A stretch of 64,000 nucleotides of DNA from Sweltsa coloradensis (GCA_024449915.1 JAMZAV010001444.1:1-64000); one strand, 5' to 3'; positions 19,905 to 32,852 are shown, counted from the stretch's first letter. The notes: generated by a model not told the origin, from the sequence alone. Numbers and translations: made by a program.

Positions 19905-21815
19905 GGTGGGGGGCACGGTTTTGGGCACGCACTGTTCGTGCTGGGGGAGTCCGGGTAACGGGCAGTAACTTTTTGTCCGCGGGGGCCACTGGCGAGGTAC
20001 TGCTGCCAATTCACAATTCTCCGGCATGTGTCAACGTGCGACCCCGGGCGCGACTGGCGGGGCACTGCTTAAAACCGAAAAAGACGGTACCGGGGCATGT
20101 ATCAACGGTCCTGCAGGGCGCGTACTGGGACACGCTTCAACCGTACAGAGGGGACGGGCATGTTCAACGTGCCCTGCAGGGCGCGACTGGCGAGCATGCT
20201 GTAAACCCGTAAGACGGGAACCGGGCATGAAAACATTTTGTCCGTGGGCGCTTTACGGCGGGTACTGCTCCCAATATACAATCTACCACGGCAGTGTAAG
20301 TCGATACCGGGCGCGTACTGGCGAGGCACTGCTGCCAACAGTACAGACTGGTCCCGGGCATGTATCAACGTGTCCTGGGGCCGTACTGGCGGGGCCGCTG
20401 TCAACCGTACAGAGGGGGTACCGGCATGTATCAACGTGTCCTGCAGGGGGTATGGGAGGCAGCTGTCAACCGTCAGACGGGTCCCGGGGCATGTATAAAA
20501 CGTGCCCCTGCAGGGCGGGGTTACTGGCGAGGCATGTGTCAACCGTACAACGGGTCCCGGGCACGTATCAAGTGTCCTGCAGGGCGCGTACTGGCGGGGC
20601 ACGGCTGTCAACCGTACAGAGGGGTAAGGGGGCACGTATAAACGTGTCCTGCAGGGCGCGACGGGCGAGGCAGCTGTAAAACCGTACAGAGGGTAAGGGG
20701 CATGTATCAACGTATCCTGCGGGGCGCTACTGGCGGGGGCACTGCTTCAACGGCACAGCCGAATAACGGGCATGTAGATGTGCCTGCAGGGCGGTACGGG
20801 AGGCACTGCTGTCAACCGTACAGGGGGGGTAACGGGCACTTTAAAACGTGTCCTGCAGGGCGCTACGGCGAGGCACGTGTCAACCGTACAGACGGGTAAC
20901 GGGAGTAAAAACGTATTCTGCGGGGGGGTAGGGGCAGGCACTGCGTCAACCGTACAGAGGGGTAAGGGGCATGTATCAACATCCTGCGGGGCGCGTACTG
21001 GGGGGGCACGCTGTAAAACGGCACACCCCAAATAACGGGATGTACTGATGTGTCCTGCAGGCGCGTCTGGCAGGCACTGCTGTAAACCGTACAGCGGGTA
21101 AGGGGCATGTATAACGTATCCTGGGGGGGCGCGTACTGGCGAGGCACTGCTGTCAAGGGCCCAGCCGAGAAAAGGGGCTGTACTGAGGGTTCCTGCAGGG
21201 CGTGTATGGCGAGGCCTGCTGTCAACGGCACACCGAAAACGGGCATGTACTGTTTCCTGCGGGGCAAGTACTGGCTTTTGGGCACTGCTGCAACGGCACA
21301 GCCGAATAAGGGGCCCATGTACTGATGTTCCTGCAGGGCGGTACTGCGAGGACTGCTGTAAAACCGTACAGACGGGTCCCGGGGCATGTATCAACGTGTC
21401 CTGCGGGCGACTGGCGAGGCACTGCTGTCAACGGCACAGCCGAATAACGGGCAGTACTGATGTGTCCTGCAGGGCAGTACTGGCGAGGCACGCTGTAAAA
21501 GGGGCACAGCCGAAAACGGGATGTATGATGTGTCCTGCGGGCGCGTACGGCGGGGCACTGCTGTCAGAAGCACTCCCGAGTTACGGGCATGTACTGATTG
21601 CCCGCAGGGCGTGTACTGCGAGGTACTGCTTAGAAGCACTCCCGAGTTAGGGGCATGACTGTGTGTCCTGCGGGGTGTATGGCGAGGCACGCTGTAAAGA
21701 AGCACTGCCGATTTTACGGGCATGTACTGATGGCCCTGCGGGGCGTGTACTGCGGGGCACGCTGTCAACGGCACAGCCGAGTAAGGGCTGTACAATGTGA
21801 CTGCCGGGGCAAAAA
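19905..21815 (+). repeat. GC-rich satellite, units about 65-75 bp
   Basis: About 26 units. Landmarks repeated in each are TACTGGCGAGGCACTGCTG, CAACCGTACAGA, CGGGCATGTATCAACG and TCCTGCAGGGCG. Unit length varies through many single-base gains and losses, mostly in G and C runs. A block near 21010-21790 carries the variant GGCACAGCCGA in place of CCGTACAGA. All the long frames on both strands here (up to 217 codons) are products of the repeat. Confidence 0.9.
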
Positions 21816-21829
21816 GGCAGGGGTTTTGT

Positions 21830-22670
21830 TTTGTGGAGAGCCTTTAAAATTCAACCCTCTGTCCATAACGAGCAGATGTCAGAGTTTTTTTTAAGTATAA
21901 ACGCAAATGTTCGCACATTTTTTTAAACTTTGACGAATAAATAGATTTAATCAAGTACACATCTTCTCCAGTTTTTATCTTATACCGTTTTTTGGTATTT
22001 TATTGCTTTTAATTTAATAAAACATGAGAAAAAACTTGAAGTGGCCTATCCCTACCCAATGTAAAAGAAAGAACGATGCGTCAAATTTTGAAAAAAAAAT
22101 GTTTTTACAAGACATTACTTTTTCATTTTTCAACGTGTTGTCTTCAAATTTTAAGCGACTAATGCGTTAATATCCTATAATAAGGGTTCGCGTTTTTGCT
22201 GTTACCTTAAAATATCAATATCTTTGTACAAAAACAACAAATGGATGAAAAAACATTAACATTGGAGTTCGTCTGCGAAATTTTATTCGAGGCAATGTTG
22301 ATAAATCCTTGATTGGTTTTTAAATAAGTGTTTTATGTTGAAAAAGTTTTCGTTGGGAATCACTGCCTCCTAGATATACTTGCGTGAAAATTCTTAAAGC
22401 CTCATGTCATACGCATTAGTCCCTAACGTACCCTAGGCTACGAACTCAAATTTATAATGCGGAAAAAGGGGCCGTATCTACATTAGCTTCCAGAATTGTT
22501 AATGTTTTGTATTAACGTTTTTTATATATAGTGAAAATGTATTTTTTATTCTACTTCCCTTTATTTGATCTATATGAATAATAAATTATCATAAAAAGTC
22601 TGTATAAAAACACGAGATTGCCTTTTTTGATTTGGCGTTGATCCGCGGGTGTTCGCACGTCCATACCAGA
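21830..22670. other. AT-rich DNA, no gene seen
   Basis: Contains homopolymer A and T runs and no coding frame that I can support. No repeat family was recognised. Confidence 0.4.
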
Positions 22671-22674
22671 TTGC

Positions 22675-23560
22675 TATAACTGGGGAAAACCCCAAAGTCT
22701 TTTGTTAAACGAGTGAGGAGCCATGTTTTGAGTACCCGGTAACATTTCTTTTTGCACTCCATCTAGACTAACCGTTAGGTCCCAGAACCGCCCAAGAGGG
22801 GGGGGTATTGGGGGTTTGGTGGTCAGAGGCAAGGGGCCCGCCGACGCTTGGCCGGGGAGGGATTGGGGGCCCGTGCGAAATCAGGCCCCGGGGCATGCTA
22901 AGGACCGAGGGCAGGGGTGGGGGGGGGGGGGGGGGTATTCAACTCTATTGGTACCGTCCCAGTTTTCGTCGTCGTTTGCGGGTTTTTTTTTTTTTTTTTT
23001 GACTAGGGATGGGCTCAACCGTTTGGTCACCCTAATGCCAATCTAGCCTGGGGCATAGGGGAGGAGGGGCCCAGTGGCCAGAACCCCCCACGGGTTAGGG
23101 GAGGAAGGGGGTTTCACGGGGGTTTGTATAGGAAGGAGAAAGTTCCCCAGCGACCCCAGATCTCGCCCCTTTAAAAAAAATTAAATTGTTTTTAAAGCCT
23201 ATAATGCCGTGTAGTCCAATCTGTGACAATATTATGGAAAACAAGACATACGAAATGTGAAAATATTGCAAAGGGTTTTCCAAAACACAGCGGAAAATTT
23301 GGGGGTTTCCTTATTGACGTGCAACATTCGATAAACCTTTGGAAAGGATTTTACTGCCAGGTATAAATAACAAACATAAATATTTTTCGAAAACAACAGC
23401 ATTTCGTTAAAAAATTTATAACATTGGCAGCCTATTTTTCAAATTTTTTATTTCTTTTAGGGTTTAAATCGCAATGGATTAGCTATTTTGTAGCAGTTCT
23501 CAGTAAAATCGTACCCGGGTGTCGTTTAAAAATTTTAGCGCAACCCCTTTAATTATTTTC
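22675..23560 (+). mobile_element. Family I transposon, degraded copy
   Basis: Shares with 55068-56115 the start (AAAGTC, then GTGAGGAGCCATG and TTGAGTACCCGGTAACATT) and a long right portion (GTGTAGTCCA, CTGTGACAATA, GTGAAAATATTGCAA, GGTTTAAATCGCAA, GCAGTTCTCAGT). Differences are concentrated in homopolymers. A poly-G block and G-rich segments interrupt the middle (22800-23110). There is no transposase. Confidence 0.6.
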
Positions 23561-26100
23561 ATTAAAAAAAAATCGATCTTTGGGGTTGGGTTTTCCTCAC
23601 CGTCGATTGCGTCGGGGGCCCAAGGGGTTTGGGCCTGGTCGCTTTGATTTTCTGTCCCCACAAAAACAGTTAATTAAATGAGGGTTGACTAAAATCCCAA
23701 TTTTTTTATTTGAGCGAGCTAGCGAGGTTCCACTTTTCTTAGGCCCAAAGTCGTTTTTTTTTTTTTTTTTTTCGTTACTCCCTTTGATAAGGTCGCACCG
23801 TTTCTTTGATGCCTGAAATTTTTCACACTTACATACACCTAGGCGGGTTGCTGTATAGTTTTTTTTAACAAAATCCAATCATTGTTTAAAAAAAAAAAAA
23901 ATAAAATAAAAAAATAAAAAGTACCCATCGTTAGAATTTTGCAGGGTCAATAAGTAAAAATTCTCCCCCTATTTTCCCAAAATTTTTAGCTAAATCGTCA
24001 AGACCCTTTAAAAACTTATTGTAATATAATTTGAAAAATGATGTTAAAAAAAAGGAGGCGTGAGATACAAAGATACACTTTAAAAAGGGATGACGTAATT
24101 AAATAATTGCAAGGGTGTTGGGGAAAAGTATAGGTACAATGTCAAATAGTTTGGCCCACACTGTGTGGTGGGCCTTAGGAAAGTCGTACTCGGGTCAGTT
24201 CACGTACCCCGGGCTCGCTAAAAAACGCGTCAACGAGCGTTTTCCTAGTTATTTTTCATTTTTAAAATATTTGACAACAAAAAAAAAACAGAGCTCTTTG
24301 GGGCGGTAACTTAGCGCTAAATGCTCATGCGAACAACTGCACAACAATAAAACTTTTTGCGTGGGGCCAAAGGGGGTATGAATAAGTATCCCCTGGGGTG
24401 GACAGGCAGGAACGAGGAGTCACGAGAAGCATCTAGGAGGGAGTGCGAAAGATATGGCATGGCTAAAGATATGTAAAAATTAAAAAAGAATATAAAATTA
24501 TTTTTTGAAAATGTTTTAACTTCATTAGGATAAATTTATAAAATATAATATACATGTTTTTTTAAATAACTTGAATAGGAGAGGGAGTTTTTTTTATTTC
24601 ATAAGAACCCAAAATGGCAGTGTTTGTTGTGATGTAGTCGATGTGATGCTCGGAGCACGGAGGCTCGGAGGCGGGGGTTTTTATGTTTTTAAATGTTGCC
24701 ATTGGAAGTTTGGGTGAAAATGTCCCAAAATCGCTGATTTTTTTTTTTTGTTTTAAAAAATATAAGTATATTATTTTACTAAATGTATGTAAATCCTTTG
24801 TTTTGACGTTTGTCAAAACTAACAATGCATATAAAAAAAAAATAAAACATACGATTAGAAAATTTAAAATAATTTTTAAAATTTTAACAAAAAACTGAAA
24901 CTGGACTTCCTATCTTCACCAAACTAATTAGTAATTAGTACGACGACTGACAACCAATAAAATTTATTTATACGGAAATTTACTTGAAACTTAGTTGATT
25001 TAAGGTGGTTTTAAGGTAATTTATTTTTGGTGACGTTCCGGTAATTTTTGATTTGTACTTTAACTTCTAGCACACAGTTTGTAATATTTCACAAAGAATT
25101 TGTTTATTAAAATAATAATATCATATTACCAGCTAGTATAATACGCCTATCTCCAAGTCAACAACAAATTAACAGCCAAGAATGTTTCTTTTTAGTTAAT
25201 TTTAAAATTACTATGATAATTTTTTTAATATTTTAAAAACAAAAAAACATAAAAATACATCAATTTATAAAAATTTAAAATGTTTGTTCTTAAGCAGATT
25301 ACAAAGGGTTTTTAAAAATCAAGTTCTTGGACATTTCCATTTTGTTGCCCGACATTAAAGTATTAATTATTGTACAATTACATATTTAATAGGCCTAAAT
25401 TAAAAAATTTCCTCACAAATCCTCACGCATTCAGAATTACTATTATTTATTTTAGTTTTCCCTAAGTTTTTAAAGTCTGACTGCTACACGAAATTATTTA
25501 GATAATGTTCTATTTTGTGTATAATCCCAAATATAGACCTAAAATTTTTGGTTTTTCTTGTTGTATAATAGGGGTAGACAATTTTATAAAACATTTTTTT
25601 CCGCCCCAAATTTAATAATTAATGCCAACATTTTTGTCATTATTTTAAACCGATATAATTTTTTATCTAGTGTATTTTTGCATATCATTGAAATTATAAT
25701 AATTAATGCTAAGTTCGCCCCCAAATAAACCCTACCGTAAAAAAGAAAAAAATAAAAAACAATTTTTTTAACAATTTTAGTCGTAAACGCAGTTTTTGTT
25801 CGCATTTTATGTTTCGAATTACCCGCTCATGGGGAAGACTCTCATAAGCCAGCTAACGCGCCCCTTTAATTATAGGTCAGTATCCGGGGGTGAAAGGGGT
25901 GCGGGATGGAGGAAAGGGATCTCGGTTCGAGCCGGTCATGACGATAAAATTTATTCCTTTAAACATGTTCGTCTACCCATGTCTTGTTTTCCAACCGTCA
26001 ATAATAATATGATCTTAATTGTACCTTTAATAAATGCAATTTTTTTTTTTAATTCGTTTTAAAATTGGGTTTTTTCGTGGCTACCAGATGGCGCCAGCGT
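23560..26100. other. AT-rich DNA with stretched homopolymers
   Basis: No frame here is convincingly coding. The 60-93 codon frames on both strands lie in A/T runs. Sequence such as GAGCGAGCTAGCGAGG near 23713 resembles repeat ends. The excess of runs of 5-12 identical bases suggests consensus errors. Confidence 0.4.
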
Positions 26101-26109
26101 AGTGCCCTT

Positions 26110-26510
26110 TTTGTTTTAATGCGGGGCGCTGTGGGCGCGTGCCCTCGAGGCCGGGGTGTCCCTACCCCCGATACTTAAAAGGCCCGGCGCCGCGAACGAG
26201 GTACCGGCCCGATGCCCGGACACTAGTGCCCGGTACCGTGAACGCCCCCATGGTTTTGGGACCGCGAAAGACGTACGTGCCCCGGTACCCCCGGACGGAC
26301 GTACCTGCCGTGCCGGGACGACGTACCGGCCCGACGTTCCGCCCCGGGGCCGCGAACCCCCTACAGACGGTACCTAAGGCCACACCGGACCGGCACCGCT
26401 GGCATAGGAAGTTGGTAGGACACTTTTTTACTGGCCCAGTACCATGTACACGGTACCTGCCCAGTACTGCTTGAGCCGGAAAATACGATACTGTCCTGGT
26501 ACTGGGCACA
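26110..26510. repeat. GGTACC-rich degenerate repeat
   Basis: CGGTACC or GGTACCG recurs irregularly within a GC-rich block with variants of GTGCCGGGACG and ACGTACC. Frames are open on both strands for 70-115 codons because of composition. It looks like a decayed GC-rich satellite and not a gene. Confidence 0.6.
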
Positions 26511-26764
26511 GTTTTTGTGTTTGCTGGGATAATACAGCACCTTCCTCGAGGGGCCGGTGCTGTTTATATTTATTATCATTATCATTTTATTCTGTTTCCC
26601 TGTTGTTTTTCTATTGTGGAAAAGCTTAGGACGGTGATCAGTGTAAGTCTTTGCCAAGTTTCACAAAATAAGAAACAGGTAGCTTCCTTCTATGTCACTC
26701 TCACGTTTTACTTCGAAAATAGACAGTTGCAATTTTTTTTTTTTTTGGGGGGGGGGGGTAGAAT

Positions 26765-27020
26765 TTGGCCATTTGGTCCAGAGCATGTCTGCACATCAGC
26801 TAGTATGTAGAGGAGTATGTTACTTCTCGAAAGTAGAGGCGAGCTCTGGTGGTAGTCATCGGGGACCCCTTCCCTACGACGACGATGACGACCACGACGT
26901 GAGAATCCTCCGTTCTCTCCCCCTACCCGTGGCTGGCTCTGACCTTCAGGGGAATCCTCCCCATGTCTCCTAGGCTAGAGCAGTGTCGTACCCAGCGGTT
27001 GACGCGCCCTCAATATCTAA
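26765..27020 (+). repeat. Repeat family A, copy 3
   Basis: GTAGAGGCGAGCTCTGG, a GACGACGATGACGACC stretch, CCGTGGCTGGCTCTGACC, GTCTCCTAGGCTAGAG and the CGGTTGACGCGCCCT tail. It is shorter than copy 2, with the hairpin half lost. A poly-G run precedes it. Confidence 0.75.
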
Positions 27021-27029
27021 ACTGAAACG

Positions 27030-27360
27030 GTTCGTTGGTCGGTCACCCTGTAACTGCGAGCTATCTGCGAGCTCGTCTTGCAACGCAGTCTGGGCGCTTA
27101 TCTTATCTTGCGCAGAGTGTAGAGCGGAGTGTTCTGGCAGTTGTCGCCGTCGCCGAGGAATTAGAAGCGTTCATTCATCCACATGTGAATAGCAAGACTG
27201 AGAGGGGGGGGGATCAGCGAGGAACGAGAGAAACGTCGAGAGCGGGAAGTGTGGAGATCGAAAGTGTCGCACCCTGGCACGGAATACACGTAGAGTCACA
27301 TTCACAGCTACGCGTTACCTTTCTCTGTTTGTTAGAAACCTTGGAAGACAATTGAACAAA
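27030..27360 (+). other. Non-repetitive GC-richer patch, 106-codon frame
   Basis: A plus frame of 106 codons (27035-27355) lies in balanced-composition sequence with no match to the repeat families here. Its protein has no motif I know. The segment could be an untranslated first exon (CGCAGAGTG near 27112 is weakly initiator-like). No splice donor is clear. Confidence 0.2.
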
Positions 27361-27399
27361 TGTTTTGGTCATTTACCCGATGAAACACATAAGTTTTTA

Positions 27400-28400
27400 A
27401 CTATTTTTATAAATTTACCTTTCAAGTGAAAGTTAATGGCATTTCTGATGACCTGCCACTCATCCTAGTTCAATAATTTTCTTGTTTGTAACGTCTATTA
27501 TTTTTTATTCACACCAACTTCTCAGTTACTTTCATTGACAAGCCTGGTTGAGGAGTGAGGGACTGACATCCGTAATACTGGAGGGTCTGGACTAGGTCCC
27601 GGCTGTTTGGACGCTCGTGCGGAGCGTGGGTTCGAGCCCTGACGAGGAATCTAGGTTCGTTCTCGTTCGCACACTTTTGTGAACTGAGCCACTTTAGCCT
27701 GTTCGTTTGCTCGCTCTCATAACACTAGCCCAATGGCTGGCTGTTTTAGTGTCAACACTAGGTCAGCGCACGAACTCATCTGTCGGTCTCTTCTGAAACT
27801 CTCTCATCAAGAGCTCACCCTCTGAGAAGCACCCGGCTTGGCAGAGCGGTGCCGACTGCCGAGTGCTAATAGTGACACTCAGCAAACGTCTATTCTACGA
27901 TGTCTAGAATTCGTTGAATTTTAAACTAACATTAATGCCGACAGTTTTTTACTCTCCTGGGCCAAGCCTATGAGATTAGTCACCAACATCAAACTTTCAC
28001 AGCCAAATGAATGGAACACCGACACCACTGTTGACAAAGTAGGGATATAAAACTAGTTGTAGATACCAACTAATAGGACAATTAAAAAAAAATTACATTT
28101 GAAGTAAATTTTCAAACAATTGTTGTAATTTGTAATTTAAGTCAGTGAGAATCGATTTCAATTATCTTAGTGGCGCAGAGCAGAATGCAGCATGACCCAC
28201 GTTGAAATCCGGGGCCCCGGTTCTATCTGCGTTGACTTTCTGAACACCATGATGGATAGAGATGGATTCACTTCCCACAGCGGAGATAACTCGCTCATTC
28301 CCGTCCAGTGAATCACCAGAGTCGGCTCTGATTCGATAAACAATCGACCAATCAGCGACGTGCATTTCAAATTGTTTCGAACACAAACTATGTAAATCAA
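27400..28400. other. No gene; tRNA-type B box
   Basis: GGGTTCGAGCCCTGAC at about 27629 is a B-box-like relic on the plus strand. Two overlapping minus frames (28162-28400) of about 75 codons show no recognisable motif. Confidence 0.3.
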
Positions 28401-28420
28401 ATCAAATCAATTCGCCTGCT

Positions 28421-28627
28421 GTGCGCTGCTGTGCGAGTGTCCAAAGGTCGGGAATGCGGAGTTTGTGTGTTTGTTTGTACACCCTTGCTCGGCGAGATAA
28501 GGCGCGTTCGTTGGTTCTCGTTATCAGAGATACAACAGTATTCGAGGAAGACTACACTAACGTTATTCTAGTCGGGCAGATAGGAAACAATGTGGACTCT
28601 GTTGAGAGCTGTGCCTGGCCTAGGTGA
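28421..28627 (+). other. 68-codon frame, unassigned
   Basis: A plus frame in non-repetitive sequence. Its second half (LVIRDTTVFEEDYTNVILVG) has coding-like composition. It ends at a stop directly preceding GTGATG. There is no known domain and no convincing acceptor. It could be an exon or chance. Confidence 0.2.
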
Positions 28628-29399
28628 TGCAGACAACCTGCAAGGGAGCCACATCGTCATCAGAATATCTTTCACTTATTATAACTGTTAATTTATACGA
28701 TTTATGTAATGTGTGAAATGATATTATGATTATTTTGATGATTTTATATGATTTTGAATATGATTATTATATAAATGATGGTAAAATAAAACAAAAAAAT
28801 ATAGAGAAGCGCGAAACGTTGGAGTGAGCTAAACAATAAGGGCGTAACATAAAACACATTCTTGCCTAGTAGGTATTCAAATGGTTAGTACAATCTTGTG
28901 GACACAGCTGCTGGGCTGGTGATGGCCACTATCACTAGCACTTCACCTGGGTCCTCCTAGTTTTTGATTGATCAATGTGCTTTGATACACAGTCCCTCAA
29001 GTGGAATAATATATTACTACCACAACGAACATCAGTTGCCTGCACTGTTATTTGTTGATAACTGCCCCCCCCCCCCCCCTCCCGTGACAAGTGCTGGGTT
29101 GTATGTGGAATTTACTCCCCCCCCCCCCATAGAAATATTTCCAGTTCTGCCAGCGAATATAAGAATGTAACGCGATATTAAAACTAGGCTGGTGTTTGAC
29201 CGCCCCTATCGTGCCGGCCTGCGATAGGGGTAGCTGCTAACGAGACGCGGATCAAAGCGACTGATGTGGTAGCCAACATCACACACCACACAGCACAGGC
29301 GACACCTTGGCTCCCACTCTACATCGAAACCACCGACGTCGGTGCTGTGACGTTTCTTGTGTCGTATGTTTATTGTTTAGGGGCTGTAATACTGGTCAG

Positions 29400-29960
29400 A
29401 ACTCGGCACGGGTTTACACTGTAAAAAATTTACTTGTAAAAATATCTATAATGTAGTGTTACGCTTGCATTCCCAACACGTTCATATATTAAAACACATA
29501 CATTCAGATTGTTATAAAACGACTACTAGTTTGTTTTATATAGTTACATTTGCTAATAAAACAACTCTAATGTAGTTGTTTTTATGATTCAACACTTCGA
29601 ATTTAACATCCAACAATGTCCTATTGCAACTACATAGGGGTAATAAAATTACACCACATCTTGTTATATTAGGATATTAGATTTATAATATTACATCTTC
29701 AATGTAGTTTGTTTTATTAAATATACTTGGTAATTCAACAACCCGTAGTGTTCTATTGCAACTACATAGGGGTGATAAAATTACAAATTCGCTTGTAATA
29801 TTAGGCAATTGGAGCCGTAATATTATATCTACGATGTTGTTGTTTTATTAAATATACGTGCTAATTTAACAATTGGATTTGTAATATTACATCTCAAATG
29901 TAGTTGTTTTATTAAATATGCGATTTAATTTAACAAGGCGTAGTGGCAAAATAGATATTG
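29400..29960 (+). repeat. AT-rich tandem repeat, about 130-bp units
   Basis: Three or four diverged units share TAGTTGTTTTATTAAATAT, then a CAACTACATAGGGG segment, then a TGTAATATTA segment. They read as degenerate head-to-tail copies. No coding frame is present. Confidence 0.65.
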
Positions 29961-30084
29961 TTATTAATGTGATTTGATTAATTAGATAGTGATGCAGAGT
30001 GAATCTGTAAGAAAGACATACACCATTAGACAGATTTGAGGCAGGTTAACATTACATATTAATTTCGTGAGTAGAAAAACCCGC

Positions 30085-30160
30085 GCCAAACTGGGCTCGA
30101 ACCTGGATCACCTGGAGAAAGAATTACAAAGCATGCGATTAAACCATATACACCAACAGG
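30085..30160 (-). repeat. tRNA-like relic
   Basis: On the minus strand a B box (CCAGGTTCGAGCCCAG) is preceded by GGTTTAATCGCATGCTTTG. The cloverleaf is not closed at the acceptor stem. It is probably a SINE head. Confidence 0.3.
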
Positions 30161-30644
30161 ACCTGTGAGTAACGAATCGAGTTTCGTCAGTCATGTTTAG
30201 AGCGGTGCACCTACGTATTTCTTTTCAAATCTTTAATGCCCCCTAATAAACATATTTTAACCATGCTAATGTTTTTCATACACTGCTTGTAAATCATTTG
30301 ATTACAAATGGCTAACACGTTTTCAATATCGCACGAGATTCCAAACCTGAAGCCGGTCTGGGACCCAACTGTCTGTAAGAAACAAACGATGCAAACCCAA
30401 TTATAAAGGATGAACCTTATTGGGCCGGTAGTTTTATCAACAGCGAGATTTATTTATAAAAATAAGTTAACTCTATATAATAACGGTATTTCGGTCTACA
30501 ATCGACAAACTCCCCTTTTCTAATAAATAGGAGCGGCCTATTTGTCAGATTCTTATTCAGAGATTTGACCGGCCGGCAAATAGTGCGACAAGGGCGTCAA
30601 CAAACATTATTAAAACTCATTCAATACAATCATTACACTGGGCC

Positions 30645-31415
30645 GCTTCGCGAACTCTTTTTCTAGTCCCGTTGATGGATGAGCTTTTTTTTAAAAATAT
30701 TTTTGCCCAATATAATACGTCAGAATCGGCCCAAATATCATGAAAATATCGTATTAAAAATCGGTGAAAAATCGTATAAGTACGATTTCTATGAGAAATA
30801 TTTCTTTAATTGTCTCTAAAATCATTGCATATATAATTTCAGTGATTTTTAACGTTCCCATAAAAAATTAAAAACCAAGACTCTTAGACCGGGAGGATAT
30901 AAATAAACACAAACACACGAACAATAACCACGGTCAGAAATAAAACACTTACCAAAAAGTGCTTTAATTTTCTGGAAGCTTTGCTTCCTTCCTCAGACAC
31001 CTTCCTTCCTTCCCTCGCGTCTGAGGAAGGAAGCGGAGCTCCCGGAAATTTACGCACTTTTTGGTAAGTGTTTTATTTCTGACCGTGGTTATTGATCGTG
31101 TGTTTGTGTTTATTTCGTTCCCATAAAGTTTTATCAAATTTGGATTAGCCGTTTGCCCGGTCGCGGGCCAAATATCACGTAAATTTCTCATTAAAAATCG
31201 AAAACAATCGTAAAAGTACGATAATCATAAGAAATATTTTATTGTACCCATAAACGTGGCAAGTCTAAGTTATGAGATTTCGAAGGTCATTCATCAAGAT
31301 CGTATGCCGTTTGCCCGATAGCGCGCGCGAACAGATAGAAAAAAAATAAAAAAAATACACAAGCTAAATTTTTTGGGGTGTCGGTGAAATTGAAGTCTTC
31401 GCTTCGCTTATCCAA
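30645..31415 (-). mobile_element. Family E transposon, copy 2, interrupted
   Basis: Starts GTTGATGGATGAGC and ends CTTCGCTTCGCTTATCC. The interior shares CATGAAAATATCG, ATCGTA-type and GAAATATTTCTT phrases with the next copy. It is split by the family H element at 30865-31115. Confidence 0.65.
30853..31127. mobile_element. Family H element with 12-bp target duplication
   Basis: CGTTCCCATAAA occurs exactly at 30853-30864 and again at 31116-31127, flanking a 251-bp insert. The insert holds inverted arms (AACACAAACACACGAAC, CCACGGTCAGAAATAAAACA and their inverses) around a GGAAGGAAGCG loop. Removing insert and one repeat restores the host family E sequence. A 12-bp duplication fits target-primed insertion better than hAT or piggyBac. 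Confidence 0.8.
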
Positions 31416-31439
31416 TGATGCACAACTAAACGACTAAAA

Positions 31440-32035
31440 ACTAGGAAGCTTCGCAAACGCTTATTTCAGTAGCGTTGAAGGATGAGCTTTTTTTCTAAGT
31501 TTTTAGTTTGCGTGGGATCTCTTTACTTATCGAGTGCTTTTTGAACGCATTGTAGGTGGTTGCGTTGTCAAGTTTCTATTGTTATTTGTTAATTGTTATT
31601 ATAAACCCCAAAAAATATATTAAAACCTTTATTTATATGGATTCTGGCTAAATTTTCAAACTTTTTCTTACAAAAAGCAATCCATCACCATTTCCTTAAT
31701 GTCCATGTGAAATATGAACGTTCTAGCCCCACCCGTTTGGTCAGAATCGGCCCAAATGTCACGAAAATATCGCACTAAAAATCGAAAAAAATAGTAAAAG
31801 TACGATATTCATGAGAAATATTTCTTCGATTGTACCCAAAAACGTCGCAAGTCTAAGTTCAGAGATTTCGAAGGTCCCCTCCAATAATTTTCATCAAGAT
31901 CGCATAATTATGCCGTTTGCCCGGTAGAGAGCGAACAAACAGACAGAACAACAAACAAACAAAAAAAACATTGGAGCTAATTTTTTTGGGGGGTCAGTGA
32001 AATTGCAGTCTTCGCTTCGCTCATCCAAATAGATG
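31440..32035 (-). mobile_element. Family E transposon, copy 3
   Basis: Bounded by GTTGAAGGATGAGC (31474) and CTTCGCTTCGCTCATCCAA (about 32008-32027). It contains CCCGTTTGGTCAGAATCGGC, GAAATATTTCTTCGATTGT and CCGTTTGCCCGGTAGAGAGC. It lies head to tail with copy 2. No transposase frame is present. Confidence 0.65.
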
Positions 32036-32039
32036 ATTT

Positions 32040-32735
32040 ATCACAATTTATATTTTGTTATTCATTTTTTAGATCAACTAATAACTAACATATTATAAAC
32101 TAATTTTGAATATTTTCGTCGTTTAGATGCAAATTGTCACGTGAACTATTTTGGACCAATTTTCATAAATTTATACCAAACAAAAATATTTCGAAAGTGC
32201 CAACTATCGGGGCTTTTAAATTGTTTTGCAGCGGGAAATTCTACCTAATCTGGGGAATTCATAAACTTTCAATTCAATATGTTGTTTTGTTTTATTCTGT
32301 TTCTAAGTAGGGGAATACTGAGAATTTGTTGGTAGGGCCATTGACTATAGAACATTGGTGAGCAAAAGCATAGAAAACAAACTGGCGATAGAATTACGAG
32401 AGATAGCAATGTAGGGTTGGATTTTCCCAGTATGTGTGCCGACCATCGGAGATCCAAGCCATATTTATTTATTTAAACTAGAATAAATACATCATTACTG
32501 CAATTTTATATTTTTATATATATTTTTATATTTGATATATAAAACATGTAAAAATAGTAGGCCCCTACAAAATCTAATTTCTATTAAAATAAACAATACG
32601 AATATGTATTTAAAGGGGAATTCACCCGCTAAACCCCCAAAAAGTATGTCATGCAGGTAATTAAACGAGGGAGCGAAGCAACTGAGTGTCTCCATTCAAC
32701 TCAAACGGCGCTTCCGTGAGTCTGTGGGTCTTTGT
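32040..32735. other. AT-rich DNA, partial family D relic
   Basis: Near 32610-32640 the phrase TTTAAAGGGGAATTCACCCG resembles a family D MITE end. The minus frames at 32269-32695 have hydrophobic, Phe/Leu-rich translations typical of AT-rich noncoding DNA. Confidence 0.35.
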
Positions 32736-32737
32736 GA

Positions 32738-32753
32738 GTGTTTTTTTTTATTT

Positions 32754-32792
<39 letters not shown>

Positions 32793-32807
32793 TTTTTTTT
32801 TATTTTT

Positions 32808-32850
<43 letters not shown>

Positions 32851-32852
32851 TA
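32738..32852 (+). repeat. (TTTA)n microsatellite
   Basis: About 115 bp of TTTA repeats with one interruption of longer T runs near the middle. Confidence 0.95.

Noticed and set aside
20026..20710. Frames of 202-217 codons on both strands, the longest in the window
   Set aside because: They lie wholly in the GC-rich satellite, and their Cys/Pro/Arg-rich repeats follow the satellite unit.
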